A stretch of DNA of 64,000 bases from Ciona savignyi. Its lineage: Eukaryota > Chordata > Ascidiacea > Phlebobranchia > Cionidae. The stretch lies in the NCBI GenBank assembly GCA_000149265.1, contig CH002905.1:9251-73250 (forward strand), written 5' to 3'. This document shows positions 43,891-54,639 of the stretch, piece by piece. The notes under the pieces are model-generated. The model was not told the DNA's origin and did not search any database. It saw only the letters and a program-made list of their open reading frames with translations. A program made the position numbers and the translations under genes. Within the stretch, counting starts at the first letter, position 1; each line of letters starts with the position of its first letter.

Positions 43891-46800
43891 TTAGGATCTG
43901 GACCTCGACCTTGAGCGAGACTTCCTGGGAGAATAGGTCGGAGATCGACGACGCGAGCGCGATCTTGATCTTCGTGGACTCAGCGACCTTTCATTCTCTG
44001 CTTTCACCCGAATGCGGGAAGTTTCACCCTGAATGATATGACACACAAAACAAATGGTTAAAATTAAACTTTTGTTAAAAAAAGTTCATGATTCGCATTA
44101 GAACATTACAACCTTGTTGCATGGTGGAATTCGCATGGTACACAGACTGATGCTATTTTACGCTTCAATTAAAATTCTGGGGAAACCACACTAATCCCAG
44201 CATTCATCAAGATTGCAGTGTTTTTTGAGCGGATCATATATTACACACCAGTTTTTCATTTCATTCAACGATGATAATGATTAAAGCTACAATTGAAAGT
44301 TTGTTTCAACTATACTATTTCCAGCATATAACAAGGCTGTATTGTCTCAAATCTTGAATTCTTGTTCCAGTTTAATCATGTAAAAGGATAGGATATTCAT
44401 GTTTATCCCCGTGAATGGGAAAAGGGGGTTAACACACAGGCAATCGTCAGATCACCTCGCCCCCACCGTTGGCTTAATATTGCTATTTTAGTGTGTTTTG
44501 TATAATAGACACGTTCTTTAATATGATAGAACCCATTAATCAGCTGGGTTCAGGCAATGTCTGTTAAGTGCCTTGCCCAAGGACACAACCGCCTCACTAG
44601 CGACCAGTTTTGAACCTACAACCTTTCGGTTAAAAGGCGTCATCGCACTAAACCGCCAGACTAACCGGTTGGACAATATTTGCCACCGTGTGGTAGATGT
44701 ACAATTTTACCTCATGAGATCGGAACTTAGTGTCATCCATATGCTTGAGAGCAAACTTCATGTCTTCCCGGTTCATAAACTCGACCACGCCGCTACCATC
44801 GCGATAAACATCGGAGTAACAAACGTCTCCAGCCTCTCGCATGTGATCCTTCAAGTCCTGCCAACTACCACTTCTTGGCAAGCCTGAAATGGAAGAGGTC
44901 AAAGGGAATATTAATATTTAGAGAATATTTAAAGAAAGGTTTATAAATTTACTTCAATAGTTCAGTCGTGGAACTGTACATATATACAATGAAACGGAAA
45001 CCATTAAACAGTTCTCTGAAAAATTAGAACAAAGTATAATGGCAGAGTTAAGAGAGAACCATGCTTACTGTGTATAAAGTGTAACAACAACATACTCGTT
45101 CTTAAATAAAACACCACTTAAAAAAATGGCAATAAGAGAATAAGACCTCATAATAATAGAGACATAGCCTATTGTCAGTTAATTCTTTTGGGAAAAATAA
45201 TTATTATACTAGTAGGCTATTATACAAACCTTACATAAAACATAGAAACTTTGTAACCATTTGTTTTTTACATAAAATATTGAGTTTCACCTGAAAATAA
45301 TGCTCAAATGTACAAAATAAATAAGGATCACCTTCAACAAGAACACGGTAGTCAGTTCGTTTCGATGGCGGCCCTGGTCGCCCACGAACGTAGGAACTTT
45401 GGCGGCTTGAATCTCCAGAAGACCCACCACGAGGACGTTCGACTTTCAATCGGTATCCGTCGTAATTATATCCATTCCGTGCCCGAACAGCGTCATCTGC
45501 ATCCCTGGTACCCATAACATGCATCAGCCAATTATAACACAGGAGACAGTTAAACCATTAAACCAATTAAGTTTTAAATAAAACCGTAAACTCCATATGC
45601 TTCTAATGCTCCATTATTCCAAAGGATTCCAAAATGATCCAGAGATTTATTTCCTTATTCCTTCCATTCCATTCCATCCACTTTTAAATAAAAAAACATA
45701 ACAGATAAGTCGGGTAGAAATAAGACAAAGATGAAAAGTAAATTGGTAATTTGACTATAAAAGAATCCTGTATACAAGTTAAAAAATAAGTAACAGACAA
45801 TATTAACAAGCATATCTAACTGGTGTTAAGACTATTAAGGATTTTCACCACTAAAGAATCCTCCGTACACTTAAAGGCTCTGTAAGTTCTGTTGGGTATA
45901 ATGAAGTTTTCCTAGGTAGTTTTTGCAAAAGACCATCAAAAAAAAAAAGGTTTTAATTTGAACAAAATTTCCTGGTGTATTCATGTAGATATTGCTTTTT
46001 AAATTTTGTTAAATTGGATGAAAATCACACATGAACAGTCCTGTTTTGAGATATGGCACTAAGGATGACTTCGCTAGCTAAAGTCGGTTGTGTTCTTGGG
46101 CAAGGCACTTTACGGACATTGCCTGAACCCAGCGGATTAATGGGTTCTACCAAATTGAAGGAACGTGTCTATCATATACAACACACTGCAATAGCTCCGG
46201 TAACCCGACGATGGGCGCGAGGTGATCTGACGATTGCCCGTGTTATAACCCCTGGGGTTTTCCCATTCACGGGGATAAACATGAATATCCTATCCTATCC
46301 TATTCATCCAAATCAGGTTAGATTTTAATACTGGAATCAATATTTTTTTACATAGAATTTCACCTCCTTCTGTAATAGACTTGAGATTAATCAAAAAACG
46401 TTTTTAGTAACAGTACTGTTGGATTTATGTTAAATATTATATAAAAGTTATTTTGTTCTACATCTAGGAATAGAAGCAGTTGACCCCATAATATCAAGTT
46501 GCTAGAGCCAAAATAAAATTCTCATAATATATTTTACGAATCAAATTTGAATATTGATTCTAGAAAGAATACCCCTACATAGCATTTTTTTAAATAAAAC
46601 TGTTAAAGCAATCAAATCTGACTTTTTGTTTTTGAACAATGGCACCAATTTTTATACACATATGAGCAATATTGGATCATGTTTAAGTTAAAAATCTATA
46701 TCGTGGTGTATAGTCGATTTTTTTTTAATTTTAAACCAACATTAATTTTTCAATTTTCCTTTTAACTAGTAGAAATAGTAATATGAAAAATTATAAAACA

Positions 46801-47094
46801 CCAATAACAAAACAAGTCCACAGCAAATTGATATTAAATGCAATCATAAGTATTAAAGCAAACAGGATAATATACAAATTGTACAATCTACCAAAGAACA
46901 TTGGTATAATATGTGAAATACCTGTAATCTTCATAATCAATAAAAGCAAACGGTGACCCTCTGTGTGTTTTCAGATCTATGTGACGTATATTTCCATACT
47001 TGTAAAACAGATCATCTATTTCTTTGTCACGCACGTCTGGCGGCAAATTTCCAACGTAGATTCGACAGTCCGCGGAAAATTCACGACTACTCAT
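43891..47094 (-). CDS. SRSF1: SR splicing factor SRSF1-type, complete gene
   Basis: The exons are 46922-47094, 45332-45504, 44711-44883 and 43891-44028 (173, 173, 173 and 138 nt), in phase throughout and coding for 218 residues. The protein binds purine-rich exonic enhancers in the nucleus and recruits U1 snRNP and U2AF to splice sites. RRM1 covers about residues 9-80 with the RNP motifs RIYVGNLP and [12 protein letters not shown] glycine/arginine-bearing hinge follows ([15 protein letters not shown]). RRM2 is about residues 107-175 with the [13 protein letters not shown] heptad that marks this pseudo-RRM. The tail is an RS domain of RS and SP dipeptides ending RSRSRSRS. It is shorter than the vertebrate protein (about 248), with a shorter hinge and RS tail. 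Introns 1 and 3 each hold a SINE. The start is the ATG in [16 protein letters not shown]. Confidence 0.95.
44384..44672 (-). mobile_element. tRNA-derived SINE in SRSF1 intron 3
   Basis: The plus-strand order is AGGATAGGATATTCATG, GTTTATCCCCGTGAATGGG, GATCACCTCGCCCCCAC, GTGCCTTGCCCAAGGACACA, and the head CAGACTAACCGGTTGGAC. It lies in the same orientation as the gene, with its head about 40 bp from the 3' edge of exon 3. Confidence 0.83.
46062..46308 (+). mobile_element. 5'-truncated tRNA-derived SINE in SRSF1 intron 1
   Basis: It begins inside the head at about GCTAGCTAAAGTCGGTTGTG and continues through GCAAGGCACTTTACGGACAT, GCGAGGTGATCTGACGATTG and CATTCACGGGGATAAACATG to CTATCCTATCCTATTC. 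The A-box region is absent. It is opposite in orientation to the gene. Confidence 0.83.
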
Positions 47095-47166
47095 TATGAC
47101 CTAGTATATTTTGAACCACGCGATTTTTTTAACCTGGAATTCAATCGCAAGTGTTAGTTTAACCAG

Positions 47167-47308
47167 CGCTAGCTTGGTATATTCCAGAACTTATTACGAA
47201 ATACGAAGGCCTCGAAAGCAGTTTAGGTAAAGAATCTAAAGGTCTTGCCAAAGACGAGTTTCTGAAAGAAAGGCTGGAGGTTGTACATTTTTATAATGTC
47301 AAGTGTGT
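47167..47308 (+). CDS. Candidate internal exon of an unidentified plus-strand gene
   Basis: An AG acceptor at 47165-47166 and a strong GTAAGT donor at 47309 bound 142 bp that are open in one frame and have protein-like composition (WYIPELITKYEGLESSLGKE, then KGLAKDEFLKERLEVVHFYN). I do not recognise the family. The charged, helical look would suit a coiled-coil or binding segment. It lies only about 70 bp upstream of the SRSF1 start, on the other strand, which leaves little room for a preceding exon. It could be a relic exon or a chance open frame. Confidence 0.3.
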
Positions 47309-47784
47309 GTAAGTGCCACACCAAAATTTTTAAAATGTTTTAAACAGGTTTGATTTATATCAATTATTTTGGTTCCAATTATCTTGAAGATATAAAACCG
47401 GTACCGTATCAATATATCCATAAAAAAGATGAGATGCTAGTATCGATTTTTACGAATGCCTATATACAGTGGAACCCCGCTTGACGACCACCTCGATAAC
47501 ACGACCACCTCATTATCAGGACCACTTTAGTACGGTCCCAAATAATTTACTATGGTAATGCATTGCATTATGTTTCAATAACGCGACCACCCCGGTTTCC
47601 AGACCACAACCGCCATATTTTGGTCCAAAACTTTCAGTACTAACAGTTGTTTAAATTTATTCTGCAGTATTTAATAAAAATAATGGCATTTGGTGAAAAT
47701 TTAGTAAAAATGCAGACGTTTAAGCTGCATATGACGACAACTTGCTGCAAATCAAAATTCACTAACACGACCACCCCGATAACG

Positions 47785-48252
47785 TGTAGGGGGTCGCCAA
47801 TATATGTTTGTTATTTGACTCTCGCAATCCGACAACTCACGGAAGGGGCTTTTATTCTTGTTTATTAATGAGCTGACACAGTAAAGTACAAACAGTTCAA
47901 ATAGTTCAATTTCGCTTTCATTGGTTGAATATGATCGGCTGCCGTACAGTTAGACGTTGTTCTTATACTCTGATTTCTTTAGCCGAATCGTAGACTGCAT
48001 ATCATTAGACGTTTTTAGGCTGTCGTTACGTTAAGCCACATGTTTAGAATAATTCGTTAACACCACGTTTCAGAACAAGCGGATACGTGTACAAAAAAAG
48101 GCGGCATAACACGTGGTTCGTGAGAGAAGAATTAGTCAGGAAACAGAAGTTTCCTAAGCCGGATTACAGGCTGTATGTTAAAACAGTAAAACAAATCTGC
48201 ATAATGCGTCCCAAAAGCAAATAATATAATACATAATGGCGAAATTGCTACA
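47785..48252 (-). repeat. Ty3-type LTR (3' LTR in element sense)
   Basis: This 468-bp repeat on the plus strand starts TGTAGGGGGTCGCC and ends AATTGCTACA, with TG...CA borders. It is preceded by the AACG target copy and pairs with 53858-54325. Confidence 0.93.
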
Positions 48253-48781
48253 ACACTTCCCTTCCTCGGAGTTTTTTAAATTTGTAAACCATTTGTCCAA
48301 TATGAGGTATATATAGGAAAACGGTTGTAGGAAATTCGCGACGAATAAAAACAAGACGGTGATGCGAGGATCCAACTTGTAGCTTTGCAGGACATCGGTC
48401 CGGTGAATCTGGAAAAACTGGAAACAAGGGTTGTTTTTCTACTCTAGGCACAAATCAAATCGTTTGGGATTGTATGAGGGGTGAGAGTGGATGGTTAAAA
48501 ATTGTGGGTATATTAAAACAGTCAGCCTGATCAGTCCACACATAATCAGCAATGTCTCGTCTCTGAGCGTTTCGACGCCTCCGCACGTGACCACCAATCG
48601 CGCCGACCAAGATTGGACAACAGCCACGCAGAAACATAACCGTCCAGAACGTACCCCAAAAATTAGAAAGGCAGAAAATAGTTAAAAAAGTTATAAGGAC
48701 CAGAGAGGGGCTATAGGTTTTTTTCTTTGGCAACTAAATAAAAGAAGAACAAAACCGAATACTCCACATAGGGCGATCTTT

Positions 48782-50485
48782 CTAAAACTCGGTCTCGTAA
48801 TTAGACAGATAGACTGGCTTGCGGATTTTACGACCAATACGACTCTGACGAATAGGTGGCGATGTGGATAACTCTAGCTCACCCAGTATGTTATTATGAA
48901 AAGGAACACTCGCATTAATTTCAGGTGGCGATGTGGACACCTCTCCCTCTTCCACAACATCATCAATAAAGGGAACTCCCACATCAGTTGCAATATTCAT
49001 TATATTATTTTCGCCATTTACCTGAGTTAAACCAGATTGATTATTCGGAGCTTCCGTAATATCAAACAATGCACTAGCCTTCTTAAGTCGGTCAAGGCTC
49101 ACCGTAGTTTGTCGATTACCGAAATCTATGGTGAAATATTTGTCCGAACGATCTACCACGCGAAAAGGACCGGTATAAGGACGCTGTAAGGACCTTTTGA
49201 CTGTGTCAACGCGCACAAAGACATGCGAACAAGTCCACAGCTGAGGGTCAACATAGGAAGAAGTATTGTGAGGTGGTCGAGGCAAGGTCGGACGCAAACT
49301 CTCCATTCGCTTACGCAGTTCATGCAAGTAGGTACCATGGTCTACAGTAAAATCCGGAGTTTCAAAAAACTGACCAGGTAATCGTAGCGGCATGCCGAAA
49401 GCTAACTCAGCGCAGGAGCAGCCAAGATCCTGCTTAAAAGCGGCTCTCAAACCTAACATGACCCATGGTAAATCATTTAACCAGCCAGATTCACTCGACC
49501 TTGACATTAAAGATGCCTTAAAAGTGCGGAAAAACCTCTCCGCAATTCCATCTGATTGTGGATGAAAAGCTGTCGTAAAGATTAACTTAGTACCAAGAAA
49601 ACGAGCTAAGTCCGACCATAAACGTGATGTAAATTGGCTCCCTCTATCTGAAACAATTTGAGCTGGCGCGCCAAAGCAGGCGACCCAATGTAAGCAAAAT
49701 GCACGAATAACATTCTCTGCAGACATGTCCATTAATGGAACGGCAACAGGGAAACGAGTAAAGCGGTCAATGATCAATAACACATATCTATACCCCTCAC
49801 AGTTTGGTAAAGGGCCAGTCAAATCAATATGGACACTGTGGAAACGTTGGGACGGAACAGAAATAGTTTGAATCTTAGTATGCGTGTGACGATTCACCTT
49901 TGACTGCTGACAGTGTAAACATGCTTTAGCAAAATCGCGAATGTCAGCATTCATTCCATTCCACACGAAACGTTCGCCAATTAATCGCTGTGAACCACGA
50001 ATACCGGGATGAGCAATTCCATGAAAATGGTCAAACACTTTACGTTTAAACACGGCAGGAACTAATGGACGAAACGACCCAGAAGAGATGTCTCCTAACA
50101 GATTAATCCCATACTCGGGCAACAAACGTGTCTCTATCTGTAAACCCGAACGTGGCGAATACAACACCTCCATATCCTGAATGTCCCTATCGGACCCCTG
50201 CGCTGCCGCAAATTCAACGAAATCGATACCAGGCTCGTTGATGGTAAATACCGCGTTAACCTGTGGACGGGACAAGCAATCAGCCACGACATTATCTACA
50301 CCTTTTACGTACTCCATGTGGCAATTAAACTCTGCTATATAGCTCAAATGTCTACTCTGTCGCGGGGAAGCTGTTTCAAAACGTGTCTCGAACGCATGTA
50401 CCAATGGCTTATGATCAGTCACTATAGTGAACTCCCGCGCTTCCAGATAATATTTGAAATGTTTAATGGACTCAAATACAGCCAA
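48782..50485 (-). CDS. Ty3-type RNase H end and integrase region (fossil part)
   Basis: The N-terminal part shows the end of an RNase H (FTIVTDHKPLVHAF, then DNVVADCLSRP). Integrase follows: a zinc module with HHCC spacing (HFHGIAHPG ... CLHCQQSK), and the catalytic residues in VHIDLTGPLP, IVSDRGSQFTSR and FHPQSDGIAERFFRTFK. A chromodomain is not evident in the tail; instead the C-terminus carries repeats of the phrase LSTSPP. It would insert the element cDNA in the nucleus. Confidence 0.9.
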   Translation of the reverse strand: MAVFESIKHFKYYLEAREFTIVTDHKPLVHAFETRFETASPRQSRHLSYIAEFNCHMEYVKGVDNVVADCLSRPQVNAVFTINEPGIDFVEFAAAQGSDRDIQDMEVLYSPRSGLQIETRLLPEYGINLLGDISSGSFRPLVPAVFKRKVFDHFHGIAHPGIRGSQRLIGERFVWNGMNADIRDFAKACLHCQQSKVNRHTHTKIQTISVPSQRFHSVHIDLTGPLPNCEGYRYVLLIIDRFTRFPVAVPLMDMSAENVIRAFCLHWVACFGAPAQIVSDRGSQFTSRLWSDLARFLGTKLIFTTAFHPQSDGIAERFFRTFKASLMSRSSESGWLNDLPWVMLGLRAAFKQDLGCSCAELAFGMPLRLPGQFFETPDFTVDHGTYLHELRKRMESLRPTLPRPPHNTSSYVDPQLWTCSHVFVRVDTVKRSLQRPYTGPFRVVDRSDKYFTIDFGNRQTTVSLDRLKKASALFDITEAPNNQSGLTQVNGENNIMNIATDVGVPFIDDVVEEGEVSTSPPEINASVPFHNNILGELELSTSPPIRQSRIGRKIRKPVYLSNYETEF

Positions 50486-50495
50486 TAACTCTAAA

Positions 50496-52574
50496 TCAAA
50501 TGCATCTATACTTGCGTTCTGGAGAAGTTAGTGTTTTAGAAAAATAGGCCAACGGAGCCCAACCAGCGTCCAGTCTTTGTTCCAAAACACCTGCGACTGC
50601 TACCAAACTTGCATCCGTCACAAGTCTAGTCTCAGCACCAGTGACAGGAAAAGACAATGTTATCTTACTGGCAATTAATCGCTTAACATCATGAAATGCC
50701 TTAATGGCTTCCTTAGTCCAAACGACCGGTGCAGACTTACTTGACTTGGGCGATACAAGAGCATTTAATGGCGCTAGAACAGTTGCACAGTCGTCAATAA
50801 ACCTATGATAAAAATTTATACCGCCCAAAAACCGTCGCAAACCACGGACATCTAGCGGCCTGGGGAACTCAGACAACGCTTCGACTTTAGATTTAGGCAG
50901 AGTTAAACCGTCCTTTGATACGGTGTGACCCAAAAAATCAAGTGTCTCTACGCCAAAAATACACTTTTCCTTATTTAAAATTAGGCCAAACTCCAACACG
51001 CGCTCAAACACAGCCAACAAATGCTCTACGTGCTGTTCCTTAGATTTCGAGAAAATAATAGCGTCGTCTATATAGTTGAAAATAAAATTCAAATCGCCAA
51101 AAATTTTGTCCACGAACATTTGAAATGTGGCCCCACTATTCTTTAAACCAAGAGGTAGACGCGTATACTCAAACAGTCCAATCGGCGTTAACATTGCTGT
51201 CTTGTGAATGTCTTCAGGCTTAACGGGGACTTGAAAATAACCCGATTTAAGATCGATTTTACTGAAGATAGTAGAGCCACTAAGGTTAGACGTTAAATCT
51301 GCTAATAAGGGAATGGGGTAACGGGAGGGGACTGTTTGCAAATTCAATTGGCGATAATCAACCGTAACGCGAAAACCATCGCCCTTTTTAACCAAGTGAA
51401 GAGGTGAGGCATAGGAGCTATTGGAAGGCCGAAGAATACCTTGTTTAAGCAGTTTAGATATTTCTTCCTTAGCTGCAGACAAACGCTCCGGATCTAAACG
51501 GCGAACGCGTGACTTAATGGGATAACCAGTAGTTTCTAAAGCGTGGACAACATCATGCTTTACAGGGAGATTGAAACGTGACACATCGAACGCAGAAGGA
51601 AATAAGTCGGGGAAATGGTTGAAATCCGTCACATCTGCAGGCTTAACAATGTGACAGACTGGGCTATTGTGAACTGGGTCACAGGAAATGCCTGCTTCCT
51701 CAACATGTGGGCCGTTAGAATTTGCACATTTATTAACACGTGACTCCGAAAACGACTCGCCACGTGGTTTCGAAACACGTGGTGGAACAGATAAAGATAC
51801 GCGTGGACCACTCATTTTAACACGCCGATTACGGAAATCGATAACGCAACCATAATGCTCCAAAAAATCAACGCCCAAAATCGGCAAACGCACATTTGCT
51901 ATTTTAAAACGCCAATGAAAGACTCCACAATTAACCAAATCAATCTCTAAATATTCATTACCAAAACACTCTATTTCAGTATCGTTCAGTGTGACCAGTT
52001 TAGATTTATTCGAGCGAAACAAGGAGTTAACGTTATCTCTCACAGGCACTATAGAAATCTCGGACCCCGTGTCAATTAAAAAATTAAGCTTATTTCGCCT
52101 GTCAAAAACACGCAACAATCGACTAGACGAAAAATTATCTAAAGAAAAATGAGGTATAGGTCGCATACAAGAGGCAATAGAATAAGCACGCTTATGAGGG
52201 ATCCTACTCAGAAACGTGCGTGTTTTTGAAAATTGATTCCAGTTACAGGGACCGTCGCAGCCCCAGGCATCGTTACCATAACGCTGGTGTCGATAACACA
52301 ATCTTTGACCACGAGGAAAATCGCCACGTGGCCCACGAGGAACAAATTTGCGCGAATTATAGCCACGCCCAAACTGCGGTCTATAAGGAAAACGTGGTCT
52401 ACTGGGGAAAGAAACCGCACGACAAACAGGCTCTGCAAGCGAACTTAGCTTAGATTTCGACGCAACAATCAAACTTTTAACATATTCAGTCAATTTGTCA
52501 ATACGTTGCTCCACAGATTTGTTAACTAACGCCTGCTCTTTGGAGCTCTGCCGACAAATCTTTTTCTTGCCCAA
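50496..52574 (-). CDS. Ty3-type nucleocapsid-like, protease and reverse transcriptase region (fossil part)
   Basis: An Arg/Gly-rich start with a Cys/His block (CYRHQRYGNDAWGCDGPC), of the kind seen in invertebrate Ty3-type elements in place of the usual knuckle, leads into an aspartic protease (FLIDTGSEISIVPV). The reverse transcriptase has the blocks VDYRQLNL, FSKIDLKSGYFQVPV, PLGLKNSGATFQ and the catalytic YIDD. The beginning of RNase H (LVTDASLVAVAGVLEQ) follows. The region copies element RNA into DNA. Confidence 0.92.
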   Translation of the reverse strand: MGKKKICRQSSKEQALVNKSVEQRIDKLTEYVKSLIVASKSKLSSLAEPVCRAVSFPSRPRFPYRPQFGRGYNSRKFVPRGPRGDFPRGQRLCYRHQRYGNDAWGCDGPCNWNQFSKTRTFLSRIPHKRAYSIASCMRPIPHFSLDNFSSSRLLRVFDRRNKLNFLIDTGSEISIVPVRDNVNSLFRSNKSKLVTLNDTEIECFGNEYLEIDLVNCGVFHWRFKIANVRLPILGVDFLEHYGCVIDFRNRRVKMSGPRVSLSVPPRVSKPRGESFSESRVNKCANSNGPHVEEAGISCDPVHNSPVCHIVKPADVTDFNHFPDLFPSAFDVSRFNLPVKHDVVHALETTGYPIKSRVRRLDPERLSAAKEEISKLLKQGILRPSNSSYASPLHLVKKGDGFRVTVDYRQLNLQTVPSRYPIPLLADLTSNLSGSTIFSKIDLKSGYFQVPVKPEDIHKTAMLTPIGLFEYTRLPLGLKNSGATFQMFVDKIFGDLNFIFNYIDDAIIFSKSKEQHVEHLLAVFERVLEFGLILNKEKCIFGVETLDFLGHTVSKDGLTLPKSKVEALSEFPRPLDVRGLRRFLGGINFYHRFIDDCATVLAPLNALVSPKSSKSAPVVWTKEAIKAFHDVKRLIASKITLSFPVTGAETRLVTDASLVAVAGVLEQRLDAGWAPLAYFSKTLTSPERKYRCI

Positions 52575-53448
52575 AGTCTTGCGAAATATCGTCTGCTAAA
52601 TCTGCCAACTTATTTAACTCGAGATCTGCTCTGGACCGCAAAATAATGCCAATATTCGGAGGGACGGCTTTAATTAACTTTTGACGAATAATTCTATCAC
52701 CAAGGGACGAATCACGATGAGCTCCTAATTTCGCGCGCAACTTATGTACGAATTCACTCGGCGAATAATTTTCCAAGTCGCGCGTTTCGAGAAAAGAATA
52801 TAAATTTTGTTCGTTACTACGGGTAAACTTACGGATCACAGCGTTTTTAAGGTCGCTGTAAGGAGTGGCAGAGCTGGGATTTATTACGAAATGTATCTTT
52901 TCGATAACCTCGTCGCTTAGGGCAACAATGGTCGCATCAAACTTGTCCCTTTCGCTAGTTACGTTTTCTTTTACAAACACGGTTTCCACATAGTCGAACC
53001 AAAATGCTATAGAGTGACGCCAGATGGGCCGTAAATCTATTTTTCTATTAGGACAAAAATAATCGGGTGGGTGGGCTGAGGAAAGTGGGACAATAAAAGG
53101 AAATAAAGGGCGTTCCATGGGGTATGTTGTGGGCGGTACATTATCTGGTCGATGCCGTCCAACACGGTCGTCTAAATCGAAGGGCGTGCCAAGACTATCG
53201 GGTAACCCAAAGCAAGAAGCATTACTGACCTGCGCTGAACTGTCCGACGATTCTGGTGTGATGTGTCCGTTATCAAATGCATTTGCAAAGGTGACGCTTT
53301 GTGTCGTACTGGTCTGTGTAGGGCTGTGTCTTGGGTTCCTTCTGGGAAATAAATTGTTTAATGAAAATCCGCTTAACGCCATCTCTGTGCCAAGATTAGA
53401 ATAACTATCTTGTACCAGTCCAACCAAACACATAGAACAGGAAATCAA
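52522..53448 (-). CDS. Ty3-type gag region (fossil part)
   Basis: About 300 residues precede pol and overlap it slightly in another frame. The central part (RPIWRHSIAFWFDYVETVF ... LSDEVIEKIHFVI ... AVIRKFTRSNEQNLYSFLETRDL ... PSEFVHKLRAKLG) matches the capsid-like core of invertebrate Ty3-type gag. The N-terminal segment is Pro/Ser/Thr-rich. It would build the cytoplasmic particle. Confidence 0.88.
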   Translation of the reverse strand: MISCSMCLVGLVQDSYSNLGTEMALSGFSLNNLFPRRNPRHSPTQTSTTQSVTFANAFDNGHITPESSDSSAQVSNASCFGLPDSLGTPFDLDDRVGRHRPDNVPPTTYPMERPLFPFIVPLSSAHPPDYFCPNRKIDLRPIWRHSIAFWFDYVETVFVKENVTSERDKFDATIVALSDEVIEKIHFVINPSSATPYSDLKNAVIRKFTRSNEQNLYSFLETRDLENYSPSEFVHKLRAKLGAHRDSSLGDRIIRQKLIKAVPPNIGIILRSRADLELNKLADLADDISQDFGQEKDLSAELQRAGVS

Positions 53449-53857
53449 ACTAAGTTACGTTGGCCCGATACAAAAATAATTTTAACCATTAAATAAAGAG
53501 AAACCAAGTTAGTATATATTAACCCGAAATTATCAAATACCCACAACACAAATTAAAACTAATAAATATAAAGGACACTATACTGTCGATGACACGTAGA
53601 GACGATGATTCCTCGACCAACAGAGAAGATTCCAAGCGCACACAGAAAAGTCTCTCCCACGACGAATGCCAAACCTCGGATGAAAATTACTGCCAAACCT
53701 CAGAAAATTATTGCCAAAACTCGGAAGATTGTTGATACCAACTTGAACGATTGAAGCCAAACCTCGGACGAATGATGCCAACTTAAATGATTGCGTTGCC
53801 CACAATTTTTCTTCGTTAATAGACTTGCGTGTTCCACACGTATTGGGTAGTCACCAC

Positions 53858-54325
53858 TGTAGGGGGTCGCCAATATATGTTTGTTATTTGACTCTCGCAA
53901 TCCGACAACTCACGGAAGGGGCTTTTATTCTTGTTTATTAATGAGCTGACACAGTAAAGTACAAACAGTTCAAATAGTTCAATTTCGCTTTCATTGGTTG
54001 AATATGATCGGCTGCCGTACAGTTAGACGTTGTTCTTATACTCTGATTTCTTTAGCCGAATCGTAGACTGCATATCATTAGACGTTTTTAGGCTGTCGTT
54101 ACGTTAAGCCACATGTTTAGAATAATTCGTTAACACCACGTTTCAGAACAAGCGGATACGTGTACAAAAAAAGGCGGCATAACACGTGGTTCGTGAGAGA
54201 AGAATTAGTCAGGAAACAGAAGTTTCCTAAGCCGGATTACAGGCTGTATGTTAAAACAGTAAAACAAATCTGCATAATGCGTCCCAAAAGCAAATAATAT
54301 AATACATAATGGCGAAATTGCTACA
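53858..54325 (-). repeat. Ty3-type LTR (5' LTR in element sense)
   Basis: This second 468-bp LTR appears identical to 47785-48252 by reading. It is followed by the AACG target copy at 54326-54329. Confidence 0.93.
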
Positions 54326-54639
54326 AACGCGACCGCTTGATAACGGTCCCGTAGGTGGTCAGGTAAGCGGGGTTCCACTGTATACCCATACTACGGGGAT
54401 ATTTTTTTAGCACCGTTAAAATAATTAATTATATCTCTGTTTAACCTTTATATCGTAATCACAAGATAAAAAAAGAAAGTTCTTTACCTAGAAATATAAA
54501 ACGCGGAAAAACGGAAGTAAAAAGTTAAACCCCTTTGCGAGGGGCTACAGTCATAAAATTACACCATCCTCTAATTAAACTGTGCTCTTGCGTCTGATAA
54601 TTTTTTGTTTATTAAAAAATGTAAAATATTAACACATGT

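Larger units (their letters stand above)
47785..54325 (-). mobile_element. Ty3-type LTR retrotransposon, very young
   Basis: The element is 6.5 kb, with two 468-bp LTRs that I read as identical and a 4-bp target duplication AACG (47781-47784 and 54326-54329). It reads on the minus strand: gag (about 52.5-53.4 kb), protease, reverse transcriptase and RNase H, then integrase (to about 48.8 kb). Pol order, with RT before RNase H and integrase last, is that of Ty3 elements. Gag and pol overlap in different frames, as is common in this group, which usually makes the fusion by ribosomal frameshifting. It looks close to whole, with about one break in pol. No envelope gene is evident. Confidence 0.93.
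47467..54380. mobile_element. Pogo/Tigger-like MITE, split by an LTR element
   Basis: The left end CAGTGGAACCCCGCTTGACG and the right end GCGGGGTTCCACTG are inverted copies, flanked by TA on both sides (47465-47466 and 54381-54382). The CAGTGGAACC start resembles pogo/Tigger-type ends. Without the inserted Ty3-type element (47785-54325) and its 4-bp target copy it is about 370 bp. Its interior repeats the phrase CGACCACC several times. Confidence 0.8.

Noticed and set aside
48455-48733. Short hydrophobic open frame after pol in the Ty3-type element, considered as an envelope
   Set aside because: It is under 100 residues with no envelope marks; it is more likely chance coding in the untranslated part before the 3' LTR.
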